Assembly: GCA_040954595.2 (NCBI GenBank)
Contig: CM082578.2
Coordinates: 16,058,001 to 16,122,000, forward strand
Reading direction: 5' to 3'
DNA from: Balanoglossus misakiensis
Taxonomy: Eukaryota; Hemichordata
Length of the DNA: 64,000 bases
Shown here: piece after piece, positions 50,201-63,200 of the stretch
Layout: each line of letters opens with the position of its first letter
Position numbering within the stretch: the stretch's first letter is position 1
The notes under the pieces: model-generated
Database searches by the model: none
What the model saw: the letters and a program-made list of their open reading frames with translations, nothing else
Told to the model about the DNA's origin: nothing
Position numbers and translations under genes: made by a program

Positions 50201-52368
50201 TGTCCTTGCCGAAGACATTTTAATTTACCGGTAATTGTTTTTGTATTTATCAGGTTTCCCCAAATAATTGTAATGAGTGTATACAGCAGGCATCACCTCC
50301 AATTAATTTGACAGGTAACTTCCTCTAATATCTACTGTGATATTCATCATTTATATAGCAAACTTTTTTTGAAAGTGTTTTGTAGTTGAAGTATGAAATG
50401 TATGCATTCTCAAACACCGTTTTTGCAGAATGGAAACCCTCATTCGTTATAATAAGGATTGGCAAAGATTCCACGAACACTGTTGAAGTCTACTTTGATC
50501 AAGCTGATGAAAGGAAAATTCACAACTACACCATAGAATTGATCAACATAAACACCAGTGAAATCAGATCAATAGTTGTACAAGAGGTAAGCAATATGGT
50601 TGAATTTTTCAACACATTAAATTAGGAAGTTCATTTCAGTGGTTCTTTTGATGGCCATGATCTCCTTGAATTATGGATTTTGCTGTAAAAACATATCTAT
50701 ACCAGAATTCAGAGTCTGCAAATAATGACATTTATATTATAACAGTGATTTGAAGTTGTACAAAGCAACTTGGTGGAAAATTCTATGAATAATATTTTGA
50801 GTGATATACAGAAAAAATCTTTAGATATGGCCATATTAGAAATGTTTTCCTTCTTTTTCAGAATCCAGCAGTTTTTCGCAATGTAGAAGGTGGGACATAC
50901 AAAGCCAGAGTAAGCATCTTTATTACAAAATAAACAGTGGAAAAGTGTCCAAATTATTGAGAAGTTTCTGTTTGATTGGGTAACACATACTGGTTTGAAA
51001 TACCATGCCTATACAAGTAACTGCATCTTTTCAATCTTTGTAGGCTAAAGCTACTCGGTGTGAAAATGATTGTCCATGGGCTGTATCACAGAGTATCCAA
51101 GTAAATTCAGACGTAATACCTGATCCGCACTTGGGTAAGTCAGCAGTATTTAGTTGCCAGAGTTACTTAACTGATATTAAAGGTCAGATGCATTGTGCAC
51201 CTTACCCTGGAAATGACATGTAATTTTGAGGGGGTGTGTGTAGGTGTGTTTTCCAGGATGTAGAAAATAACAACTGTCAGTGGAAAAAGGTTGGCTACCT
51301 ATGCACTTCATATATTTCACATTACCTTTTGGCTCATGCATTCATTTAATTTAAATTGATTAACAAAATAGTTTGATTGACAAATTTTGCAGTTACAACC
51401 CTCAAACCAGAAGTTACCTCGACACCAGAACCAAAGACAACATCACCATTGACTACAGAAAGGACAACATCTGCACAGAGTGTACTTACAATAAAAGAAA
51501 GGGATGTTGGGAAAATAGCTGTTGGAGTTGTTGGAGGGATATTAGGTGGTATCATCTTAGTAATCATCTTGTATCTTGTCAAGAGGAATATAAGAAAGAC
51601 AAAAGGGAGAAGAATGTCGAGGGAGACCTCATCTGAATTTGTTGAGGAGACTACATACAGTATAGATGAAACGCAGGGTAAGTAAACAAACTATGCCTTA
51701 AAAATATTTTAAAATTTGTCAAGAGCAGTGAGCATGTGCACACTTTGTGGAGCCTTGACAAGTTGACAAGTGTTATCTCATCCCCCAGATAAGCAAGAAA
51801 GGTTGAGGTGAAAGATTGGCTACCTTTTTTGGTTGCAGGTGACAGCGAGAATGACACGGATGCCCTCATCTGCAGCACAAGCAATCACGTGCATGCAGCT
51901 GTCCCAGAGAGACAACCACAAGTGAGGCAGTACACGTATTACGAACCTTTAGAGAATGACAAGTCTTTGGAAACAGAGAGCATGAGCAACATCATCAGAA
52001 AACTCAATCAAGATCCCACCAACCAAGCAACTGTCTTCAACCATCCTGGCAGCAGACTAGCGGATGGGGCAGAGGAAATGTTTCCGCATCAGCAATTCCA
52101 TCTGAGCTGCAGTGGATGCAGTGAACATTATGAAGGTGATTTCGACCGGCAAAATGACATGTACCTCACGAAGAGACAGACAAATGATGATTCTCCTCAC
52201 AATAGCAATGAGATGATTGGCGACAAGTTTGATTCAGGTTTCGAGGAAATGAAGGAGGCTCAGACGCAGTTGGAAGCAATGAGGACTATGGTCGTTGAAG
52301 GCTTGAAATCACATACAACAACTATAGCTGCCGATGTGCACAATGACAGCCACAGTGTTAATATTTAA
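47265..52368 (+). CDS. IL-17-receptor-like transmembrane protein lacking SEFIR
   Basis: Thirteen exons: 47265-47372, 48442-48481, 48612-48758, 48898-49028, 49184-49379, 49576-49760, 50004-50051, 50254-50314, 50429-50586, 50862-50909, 51044-51134, 51393-51677, 51839-52368. They join in phase to 675 aa. A signal peptide (YSLPWLVLVVVTAKVVTGQ) is followed by a first fibronectin-like domain (LLLGVVVKWKPPL, KVKGFQVRV, HPGHKYYIEVQSLPKPMPG). The position and LPKP of that last segment match IL-17RA. A second domain (exons 6-8) and a third one very like it (exons 9-11) follow, both with an F-(K/R)-N-V-E-x-G-x-Y motif. Then come a Thr-rich stalk (405-438), one transmembrane helix (about 446-467) and a cytoplasmic tail of about 208 residues. 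The tail has no SEFIR domain, the module IL-17 receptors use to recruit Act1; it holds a few Tyr motifs such as YYEPL and TTYSID. It could be a decoy or co-receptor. Ligand and function are inferred only. Confidence 0.72.
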
Positions 52369-53654
52369 AATAGAATAACAACAAGGCCATGATTGGGAAG
52401 AACAAAGGTAGATCTTTAATAATAATGATGGGATGGGATGACTGAGCCAACAAAAGAGCCCACTGTCATATGACAGCCTTCCTTCAGAGATGATGATTCA
52501 AATTTTGTAAAATAAACATAAACAGCCGTTTCAGTGATTTCTATTTTTAATATACTGTATAATAATAATAATATATACATGCTACCCACCAAATCTGTTT
52601 ACTGCTTTTAGCAAAATATAATTCTTGAGCTCTGTCTTCCACTAAGTCTCTTGTTTTTATAGATAAAACATGTATATAGTTGGGGTGCTTTTTTTGAAAT
52701 GATATCATAGTTTACACGAGTTTTATAGCCAAATGTTTCATTGAAATGTAGTATATTCTCTTTTAGTCTACAGACTGTTACATTCAGCCATGTTGCTGTA
52801 GTTTTTAACATCGAACATATGTTGACAATATCTTTGACTATTTCAACCAAGTCATTTAACTATTATTTTATTTCAAACTATTAAAGAAATCAAAGATTTA
52901 AAAAAATGTCAAATTAAGCTGCAATTACCCGTCTCAGTTTTTAAGAAGGATAAAAACTGTTCTTTGTACAAATACTGCCAAGTAGAATATCAAGTCAAGT
53001 AATTTTCAATGTCAAGTAATTTTCAGGCACATGACCTTTCAGTCAATCTCGATTTTTCATATTCATTCGCTCAAATATCTCAAGACTTAATTGATTACAT
53101 GAACATTTTAATACACTAAAGTAAGATGATCCTATGCAGAAGTTAATAATAAAAGCATATTTTATAGCTGATTTGTTATGAGATTTACATGTCAGGTGTT
53201 GTACTAACCATGACATTCCTGAACATAACAATAACATGACATGTACATGTGTGTTCATGTGGTTGTTTTGTGATACATTCCAGTATTCAGTGTTTTGTTT
53301 TTCCATTGTATGTGCATATGTTCAACTAAAAGTACATTTTGAGTGAAAATGTTTCACCCAAAAGATTGTAGCAAGTTTTATTATTTTCTTAAAAGCATTT
53401 CTTTGTATATTTGTGTAATCGGCCGAGTAAAATTTGTTAAAAACAGTTTTGTTTCGTGTTATTACCCCTGAGTGATTGTAAAAATTCTTTCGATCTGGTT
53501 GCCATTGGTTACGCGCCCTCTTGCGGGCGCTCCGTATGCCCTAAGTTCACAACGTATCTGAGAGGGCGCTCATGTTTGAGGTCACACGGTACAGAGTTCA
53601 CACAGTGTCAGCTGTGTGTGCATCTGAACAGCGAAAACTGTTTTTGACGCCGTT
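52369..53654. other. 3' UTR of IL-17R-like gene and UROC1 promoter region
   Basis: No exon is seen. A 15-base direct repeat (GTCAAGTAATTTTCA) occurs at 52994-53008 and 53011-53025. A GC-richer patch around 53510-53590 directly precedes UROC1 and may be its core promoter; no TATA box was seen. Confidence 0.55.
52511..52516 (+). terminator. Poly(A) signal AATAAA of the IL-17R-like gene
   Basis: The hexamer lies 142 bases after the stop codon. Confidence 0.6.
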
Positions 53655-56600
53655 ATGTCATCACTGAAGGAAATCTGCGAATGGCCCTTGGATCAGCTTC
53701 CTCCAAGGCGTCCAAGGGACGAGTCGGCACCCCATGCACCGGTTAGAAATCACGGCCTGGGTGCAGACGAACTGCGGGTGAGTTGATCGTTGAACTTGTT
53801 CAACTTCAAAACAGGTCAACAACGACTTGGTTTGTTTGTAAGACAAACCAAGGCAAAACCGAGAGTTACTGAACTGCAGCTAATTATGTATATGGAGCAA
53901 CTAAATTTGGATCAGGCATGGAGAAATGTTTTCAATTTCCATTAATCCCTGTTTCCCAACTATAGCTATACATGTATATCATTATTGAACTTTTAATAAT
54001 TTAACCATAGGTGCATGGACTGTTGAATTACCCCTGGTAATGGTATCACAGACTGGTTTCAGTTTCTGTTTCAGTTTATCCAGTTTCACTTTATTTTTTT
54101 TACACTAAATGGTTATAAATTGTGTACAAGACAAAATGTACCTATAAATGACAATACAGATACATACCACAGAAACATGTGTATAAAATATTGACGAAGA
54201 AATGTGATTTGCTTGCTGAATATTTATGTTTTTTACAGCTTGCTTTGCAAAATGCCCTGCGCTATTTCCCACCGGAGCTGCATGAGACATTGGCACCGGA
54301 ATTTGCTGAAGAGTTGCGTCAGTATGGTCACATTTATATGTACCGTTTCCGACCAGACATCCAAATGAGGTAGATCTTTCTCCTGTTTTCTGTTTCATCA
54401 ATATTATCAACAGTATTCAGCGACCAAGATAAGGATTGCTAAAACAAGACAGTTATTCTTAATTGTCAGACAATATGCCTTAATCTTGACCAGTGCTGTT
54501 ATGTCATAATCCCTCTAGGAACACACATTTCACCAGATGTGTTAATAGACACCTGTATGAAACTTGTTCATTTCCCTTGCAGAGGTTATCCAGTGAATGA
54601 ATACCCATGCCAAACAAGACAGGCAGCAGCTATTATGCACATGATCATGAACAACCTAGATCCAAGAGTGGCTCAGGTAAGAATAGCTGTTTACAAAATG
54701 CAAATCATTACAAAAATCAAAATGAAAAACATTTGCTTATGTATTTGTCAGTACACTTGTTTTAGTCTAAGATGTTTTTTACAAACACATCTCTCAACAA
54801 ATCTCAACATTTTCAAATTTCAGTTCCCCCATGAATTAGTAACCTATGGAGGCAATGGTCAAGTATTTTCAAATTGGGCACAGGTGAGACAACTATCATA
54901 TTACATGTATTATTACAGTGGGTTAACTTAACATCTATATACACATTCTTGCTTGACACTGCATGGTTTAGAAAATCTACTAATGCTGTGGATTTTTGTT
55001 TCTATTTATAGTTTCGTATAACTATGCACTATCTGTCAAGAATGACTGAGGATCAGACCCTAGTTATGTATTCAGGACATCCCCAAGGTCTTTTTCCAAG
55101 TCACAGTCGAGCACCAAGAGTCGTTATAACCAACGGCATGGTAAGTATTTTCAGAATCCTGGAAAAGCAATACTCCAGATATCTCTATGTCAGGTCTGTC
55201 TGGTGCCTTATCATGGTTGTAGGTTAAATGAAGGATTGTACAGTAGTTGACTGTCATTTTCCCATTGTTTTGTCCAGGTGATACCCAACTATTCATCCAG
55301 AGATGATTATGATAGGATGTTTGCATTAGGTGTTACCATGTAAGTATCTTACTGACGTTACACCCATCATTGCAGATCTCACAGACTTTATAAGATGACT
55401 GTTTTCAGAAAGTGTAGTATTTGATTAAATCTTTGGTTTCATTTATATAGCATAGCCAGGATTATCAAATAACTATACCCACTATATTTCTGCTATACAT
55501 GTATATTCTTTTCATAGGTATGGTCAGATGACAGCTGGCAGTTATTGCTATATTGGACCACAAGGCATAGTTCATGGCACCACTGTAAGTGTGCACTGAT
55601 CCCTGTCTGTAAAAGAGACAGTAGCTTGATGTGCTGTTTTGGACAACCAGATCAGCCTTTGGAGACCCACCCAAAAACCACCTCTCCCAAACACTAACTG
55701 AACCCTTTGCCCTAAACCAACGTGGCCTGTTTCCAAACACCACTCAGAGGTCTTACATCAGTGTTAATGTTTTTTTTGTCAGATCACTGTGATGAACGCA
55801 GGGCGTCGCTACATGGGTGTAAACGATTTGCGAGGGAAGGTATTCCTCACATCTGGTCTGGGAGGAATGAGTGGAGCACAAGCCAAAGCTGCTGTCATCT
55901 CTGGGTGTGTTGGTGTCATCGCTGAAGTCAGTCTGGAGGCACTCCAGAAAAGGCACAAGCAAGAGTAGGTGTCCAAGTTTTTTTCCATCACTAGGCATAA
56001 AAAAGGTTCCATGTTCAACAGTCAGTATTAAGGTTCATTGTGAGGTAGGGTGAATTATCATAAGGATGTGGTAAATATTATATACTGTATAAACAAAAAT
56101 CCTATTTGATTTTCAGATGGCTTGTGGAGGTCACAGATAACTTGGATAGTTTGATGAACAGAATCAGGTAAGCTTTTAAAATCAATTTGATTTTTCCTAT
56201 ATTAGTACCAGGAGGTAGGCAGTTCATCAGTGCAACACTGGAGTGCAATAAAATGAAAAATGTGTCTGTAGCATACCAATATAGTCTCTGGTATGTTCAC
56301 TATATAAAACCATTCTGCTCTCAAATGCTGCTCTAACTCTCTCACTGAATTGGTTGAGTTTTTAATGATTACAGAGAAGCAAAGAAAAAAAAGGAACCTA
56401 CAAGTATTGGTTACCATGGAAACATTGTTGATGTATGGTACGTACATTTGAGTATCTCATAACACAAGAGTAAGTGAGAAAGTGATTTCCCCTTGCAGTT
56501 ACTGATGTATCCACAAAGTCCTACATTACTTCTAGTTGTATTATCAACTCACAGTAAACTGCTGGTTCCGTACATGGGAAGTGACAGTGAATGAATCTTT

Positions 56601-59224
56601 CACAATATGGGAATTTACGACATCCATGTTCAAATTTTGGTAACGTTCCGCTAAAATCTTGTTTTGGTGAAACTTTCAGGGAAAGACTGGTTGCTGAGTT
56701 TGAAAGTACAGGGGAAATGTTGGTTGATTTGGGATCCGATCAAACCTCCTGTCATAATCCATTCAATGGAGGTTATTACCCAGTACAGCTTGCCTTCGAT
56801 GAAGCTAATGCAATTATGCACACAGATCCTGGTCGATTCAAAAACCTAGTCCAGGAAAGGTAAGTTTACATTGTGGTGAATTGGGTGCTTATACATGTAT
56901 ATAGGTTTTCAGTGGCTCCACATCATGGCATGATATACAAAACTACTCCTACTGGGGATTTCACGTTACAAATTGGTGTATGCTGGAAATTGCACTGGCA
57001 TGAAAACTTGAACTTACCACACAGGGTGATCATGAATTAAACTCGTTAAAAAACCTTTCATTTTCTATCATTTTCTCTTAGCTTACGACGACAAGTTGCA
57101 GCTATCAACAAACTAGCAGATAATGGTTTGTATTTCTGGGACTATGGTAATGCATTCCTCCTAGAAGCAAGCAGAGCAGGTAAAGTTGAATATGTATTAC
57201 CTGGCTGAGAGACTAACAGCACTTATTTGTTACCATGACATTTCAATTGACAGGCAACATTCTTGTGCCACTTACTGTAATTCATTTTCTCTGAAGGTGC
57301 CGACGTCAAGAAGGAAGGTGATACAACAGGCACTATCTTCCGATATCCATCCTATGTACAAGACATAATGGGGTAGGATGATGTCGTTGTTCACAATATG
57401 GTTAATATTAGTGTATATAGATCATTGTAGATTGATGGACTGAAGCAATGTGTCATAAGCTAATTTCTGCATCATACCCAAATCTCATCATTGTTATGTT
57501 TATTTATAGAGTTCCAATTGCTAAATGCAAATGTGGAAAAACTTGTGTTTGATTCAGGGAGTATGATGGCACAATATGTGCAATACTGTGCACCATTTTC
57601 ATGCCAGTACAATGGCCACTCCAGCCCACTGTGTATACAAGTCAGTTCTCATAAAAATGGGAGTGTGTTGTTCTTGATGCTTTTTTTAGCCATATTTTAA
57701 AACTAAATTAATCTGTTCTGTGGTACAGAGATATTTTCTCCATGGGTTTTGGACCATTTCGATGGGTGTGTACATCAGCAGCACCTAACGACTTGGTTAC
57801 TACCGATGAAATTGCCACCACTGTACTGGAAGACATTATCAATGCTGGAGGTATGTCTACGATACAGCAGAAAAAAAAGAATATACAGACCCAGTAGACT
57901 CTGAAAAATAAACATTTATTTGTATACAATGTGACATGATAGTTGCATGTTGTTAGATAAACATGGTAATATTTAAAGTTTTATGTTTTGTTTTTAGTGC
58001 CTGAAAAGACCAAACAGCAATATGAAGATAACATTAAATGGATTAAAGAAGCTGGTAAACATGCCATGGTAAGCATTATGTTGATTTTATATCAATGTTT
58101 CCAGCAAACTTGATATTTGGTGTGTTTATGCATCCTGGATATATGTTCTATGAACAAATTTTCATGCATTCTTTGGTCCTCCTCTTTAACCAGGTTGTTG
58201 GTTCACAAGCCCGTATTCTATACTCTGACCAGAAGGGACGCATAGCCATAGCAAGTGCATTTAACCAGGCGGTCCATGATGGCAAACTACAGGGCCCAGT
58301 GGTGATTAGCCGTGATCACCATGACGTCAGTGGAACAGATAGTCCGTTTAGAGAGACATCTAACATATACGATGGATCTCAGTACTGTGCTGGTATGTCT
58401 TCGCTAATCCTCTCTTGTTAATCGCGACAGGTCTCCTTTCCAACGTATGTGTGACATGTTTGTTGATCATCATGTCTCTGTAGGTTAACTCACCTTTGCA
58501 TGATGCATCGATGCACTTTTTAATTTTGCAGACATGGCTGTACAGAATGTGATTGGTGACTCATTCCGTGGTGCCACCTGGGTGGCATTACACAATGGTG
58601 GTGGTGTTGGATGGGGTGAGGTCATGAATGGTGGTTTTGGATTGGTATTGGATGGTTCGGAAGAAGCTGGAGAGAGAGCCAAACTTATGCTAGGATGGGA
58701 TGTCTCGAATGGAGTAAGTCACTTTGAAATGATCATGATTCAAGGTTTCAGAATTTAAAATTAAAAAAAATGCTAAAATTGACCCATGAGCATGAGTCAC
58801 TTCCTTAAACATGTATTATTAAAGTCAGTAGCAAGCTGCATCATTGTTGTTGAAATTGAATTCAAGTCTGGACTCGATTTAATTTGTCAACAGTACATGT
58901 CAACTCATGTACAGGCTTTTTTGAGAAGCTAAACTAACACTGAATATTTCATAGATCCAGAAATACAGGGGAGAAAAATACAGAAAAAATAGAAAAAAGA
59001 GTTATTGGGGCTTTGTCATGGAAAAGTGATCACTTGTGAAAAGTTTCGGAAAATTGAATAAATCTTATATTTCTTTCTTTCAGGTTGCTAGAAGATCATG
59101 GGCTGGCAATGCCAATGCCGAGGAGACTATCTGTAGAGCTATGGATGAGAACAGCAAATTGAAAGTCACCATTCCTTACCATGTACAAGATACAAGCCTT
59201 CTTGATAGAGCTTTACAGTCCTGA
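53655..59224 (+). CDS. UROC1: Urocanate hydratase (urocanase)
   Basis: Urocanate hydratase uses tightly bound NAD+ to turn urocanate into 4-imidazolone-5-propionate, step two of histidine breakdown, in the cytosol. Eighteen exons: 53655-53777, 54239-54369, 54583-54676, 54824-54883, 55012-55140, 55278-55339, 55518-55584, 55783-55964, 56117-56167, 56375-56437, 56680-56859, 57082-57179, 57297-57372, 57729-57850, 57998-58068, 58194-58392, 58532-58713, 59084-59224. They join in phase and encode 676 aa, the same length I recall for the human enzyme. Family blocks appear in order: YGGNGQVFSNWAQ, YCYIGPQGIVHGT, the Gly-rich TSGLGGMSGAQAKAA (about 245-259), DLGSDQTSCHNPFNGGYYPV, FWDYGNAFLLEA, SQARILYSDQKGR, SRDHHDVSGTDSPFRETSN and WVALHNGGGVGWGE. 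All look intact. The next gene downstream, in the same direction, is histidine ammonia-lyase, the enzyme that makes its substrate. Confidence 0.97.
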
Positions 59225-60225
59225 GTCTGGTTTAAGTTTGGATTATGGGCAGCAGTATTATAAGATTTCAACAGTTATAGTACCAGCTATACCCACCTTA
59301 GCTTTTTATTTGGCATTTGATGCATCCTGAATACTTATGTACATGCAGTGAAGTGGTATATATACATCACTTGAGACAATAACCCTTAGCAGACAGAGTT
59401 TTCTAACAATTGCTGCTGTACTTTGTACAATCCTCACTGAATTAATTCTGAATAGATAGTGTATTCAGTTTTCGGTATAAAATTGTTGTCACATTTTATA
59501 AGGCATTTGTGTATTACACTGTAAGCTCAAAACTCTCATTCCCTAAAATGACCAGGTATGGAGGGGTAGTTTTAAACTTTTTCCACAGAACACAATGTCT
59601 CGGACACTGGTTACAAAGTAAACCAGCTGGCCATAAACTGTTAAGTTAATTTATCCCAACAAAATAGAATCATGATGATAAAATTAGGCAGCGTGTAGTG
59701 TATGTAATACAGCCTTATTTTTTTTAAATAATAAAAACATTCAGACATGCAATTAGTGATGAGTGTGTGATGTTTATTTCAGTAGCTCTCTAGCTTTTTT
59801 CGATGGGGGGTGGGGGAGGGTCACCATGACCACAACAAATCCATCGACCCCCTCCCTTCAAGAAAAAGACCAGTCCCTTAAAAAATCACTGTCGTTATCA
59901 ATTTTATGAGTTGTATTAACAATCTGATGTCCAAAAAGTCGTCACCAGGCGATATACCCGGTATATCATGAACGGCATAATAAAAGCACAGAGATCATGT
60001 GATTACATGGATCTCGGGCGTGATAGAGGTGGGGGGCCTCTCTCCGTTCGTTCATTGGCTAGAGCTGTGTCCATATTAGCAGATTAACCAATGAGCAAGG
60101 AGAATTCTGACACACCTCTAGAAGAGCCTTCACAATAAACAAAGCTGACGTGCATGCCACATAGAGGCACATTGACAACAAATGTTCTCGTATTTTGACC
60201 GACAAATTAAAAACGTCCGTTCGCT
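59225..60225 (+). promoter_or_regulatory. UROC1-HAL intergenic region with the presumed HAL promoter
   Basis: The left half is probable UROC1 3' UTR up to the AATAAA at 59730. The remaining 490 bases should contain the HAL promoter; no TATA box was seen. A G-rich tract lies at 59803-59820. No exon was found. Confidence 0.5.
59730..59735 (+). terminator. Poly(A) signal AATAAA of UROC1
   Basis: The hexamer lies 505 bases after the UROC1 stop and 490 bases before the HAL ATG, so the two genes most likely make separate transcripts. Confidence 0.6.
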
Positions 60226-63200
60226 ATGAAAGTCTCTGTGAGAGTCTTAAATGAGTGGATCGTTGTTCCTTCTAAAAATGGCCACGACACCATAGCTTGG
60301 CTGGGAGACGAAGCAGTACGTCGTTACGTCAAAAGCAAACCGTCGGCGAGTCGCAGCATCGGAGACGGAGAAGATGTCAACAACGTCGTTGGGAAAGTGT
60401 TGGAATTGAGGACAGCTCAGGCAGGAAGTTTACTTGATTTCGATGATTATATTCAGGATGTCCTCGACGACAACGACTTTGTTATAACAGGTATTGTTGG
60501 GATTAGTATATTATTGTTTTAAAATACCCAAAGCGAGGGTGGGTGATTAATTTTTGGTGTTTTGACATGTGTATATTTCTAGCTACATGTAGGTAGGTGT
60601 CCGGCACCCTGAGTCCTAAAATTATAACTTACTGTCAACTGACATGGCCTACTTTCTCGGCTGTTATCGCGTTCACGATTCTTGTATGAGTAGTAAATCG
60701 TGTAAAGATAATCGGCCATTCTGAGAAGACTCAATACCGCCTAGAAATATTCCAGTAGCTGGGCTCTGAACAGGAGACCAGACGCGGAGTAGCTCTGTTG
60801 CGTACTCTGGCCATGGAGGCATATTTTACTGCATCATCATGTACCAGTTTTATCCAGTTTCTCAATGTTAAGTCATGTTGGTAATTACTATGTAGAGTGT
60901 GTTCTCCAATTTTAAATGATGTATTTAAATTATTGCATATCCACACCAATTTTTAATTTACACAATCATACTGAAGATGCCTTAGACTTTTTCCTTCTTA
61001 GAATTTTAATCACAATTGAATTTAATATACTTTTGGGGACAGAAGACTTTTGTAAATTGAAAGAAAACTACAATTCTTGAAAAAAAAAGTTTTATACATT
61101 GCATCCTCAATGAATTTTTGAAATTAACAATGGTCAAGCTAGAGTTCCTACATTAAATTTAATTAAACTTCTAGGTAAATAATAGTGTAAAACCTCTCAT
61201 GTGAAAATTAGCATATTTGGCGGGAAGTAATCAAATACCCATGTGCAAGTGCAACTGACCTGAACAGCTTAAGTTCATGAACATATGTTCAAATTCACAT
61301 GTGAAGAATGAGAATACCAAAAAGGCATGGATTGTTTTGTGACAGTCACATGACCTGCATCGTCTGCTCGCATGGGTTGTTTAGCTCAAGGAGGATGGTA
61401 GCCATGTTTAGCTCGACTACAGTCTGAGTCTCCCTAATTTTCAGAGAGCAAAAAGACCTTGACACGTGAAGTTGCATGAACTGTGAAGCCATCATGGTGT
61501 GTAGTATTATGAGTAAAAACTGATTCCTTTTCCTCTGTGTGTGGGAAATGTGAGAACAATTATTAAGTGGGTTTCTGGAGCATACATTACCATGACCTAC
61601 ATTTAAGGGTCAACTTACAGACTGAGCCTTTATATATTGCAGTTATTATCTTGCAAATTATTTATGAGCGTCAGCTGCCTTCAGCATACATAACACTACA
61701 CCAAATAACATTGCAGCAGTAACGTCGTTCATAAAAATGACAATTAAATCAGACACGTACACAAGAACTTGTTATTCAAGGACATAAACAGTAAATTCTT
61801 AATGTTTGTGGTCCGATTTCTTGATTCTCGAGAATTTAAACAGAAGGAGAATTATCTGATAATTCTGTAGCTATAAAGTGTAATGGAGATGGAGTTCAAA
61901 TGATGTCTGTTTTTCTCTTTGCAGTGTTGGATACTGATGAACAGCATTCAGATGTACCGCTATCAAGAAAAGGATATTTGTTACAAAAACAAATGTATCC
62001 TTTGATGAGTTTTGTTGTCACATAAGAGTATGGATAAAGAAATGGTTTATGTGAAAAGAGTAGTTTTTCATGACTTGATTGGAATACACATGTGAACCTC
62101 ACAAGCTACCTATTAACACAGTTGATTACATGTGATATAAGTCTAAGATACATGTATGTAGATTTTTGATGTATCAATTCAGCTACAGTATCTATTTTCT
62201 TTAACTTGTGATGGTTATCAGTGACGGCAAGTTTGAAGAGGCTTCACATGTAAGTGAAATTATTCTTTCTTATTCTGTTTAATGGTTACTTCATAACTGT
62301 ACCAGTATACTACTGGGGTACCAGTATATCAATGCATAAGACTAGTCTTAGATTATCAGATGGTAAAACATATTTTTCCTACTACAGGTACCGTGCACTT
62401 TTAGCCACGAAAAGCACATTGCCTGTATGACCAAGCGTTGGTCTTTATGATGTAGTTGTTCACCAAATGTCCAACAAGGATGCCACATAACTTCATTTAT
62501 GATGCTTATTTTTTATTAGTTAAATTTACGCAATATTTACAGACTAAAGAACAATATTCAGCTAACTGTAGATTTCATTAAGTGTTTATGCTGTGTTGTA
62601 TTTACAGTGTATGACCCTAGATGGGAATTCTTTGTCTACTGATGAGTTGGTACAACTTGGTAAAGGAGCTTACAAAATTAAGGTAAAGGCTTTCCTGAAG
62701 CAAGTAAACCTATCGGCTCTGTTGAATATATCTGTCTGTTTGTCCCACCAGATCTGATCCAAATGTTGTTGTTTTTTCTCTAAATAAAATTTGAATTGTC
62801 TACAGGTTGTGTAACATTGCCTCATGGAGTAGACTTCACCAACGTTTTGGAAAAGAATTTTTAAAGCAAAAAATTATATGTCTTTTATGTTACAGCTGTC
62901 GGAGGAGGCTTGGGATAAGGTGCTTAAAGCTAGAACATTATTGGAAGAAATAATAAGTGAAAACAAAGGTGAGAAAATGGGGAACTTGAATCAAGTTCTG
63001 TAGTGATTTGCATTTTATGTAGCTTGTTTTACGGACTGTCTTTGTGGGTTACCTGCAAATAAGTGAATTACTGTTTGACATCATATAGACAGTGCTATGC
63101 TAAGAATGTTTCAAGTCTCTCATTATCATTTCACTGTTTACTTTCTAGTTGCCTATGGAATAAACACAGGTTTTGGAAAGTTTGCAAGAGTCGTCATTCC

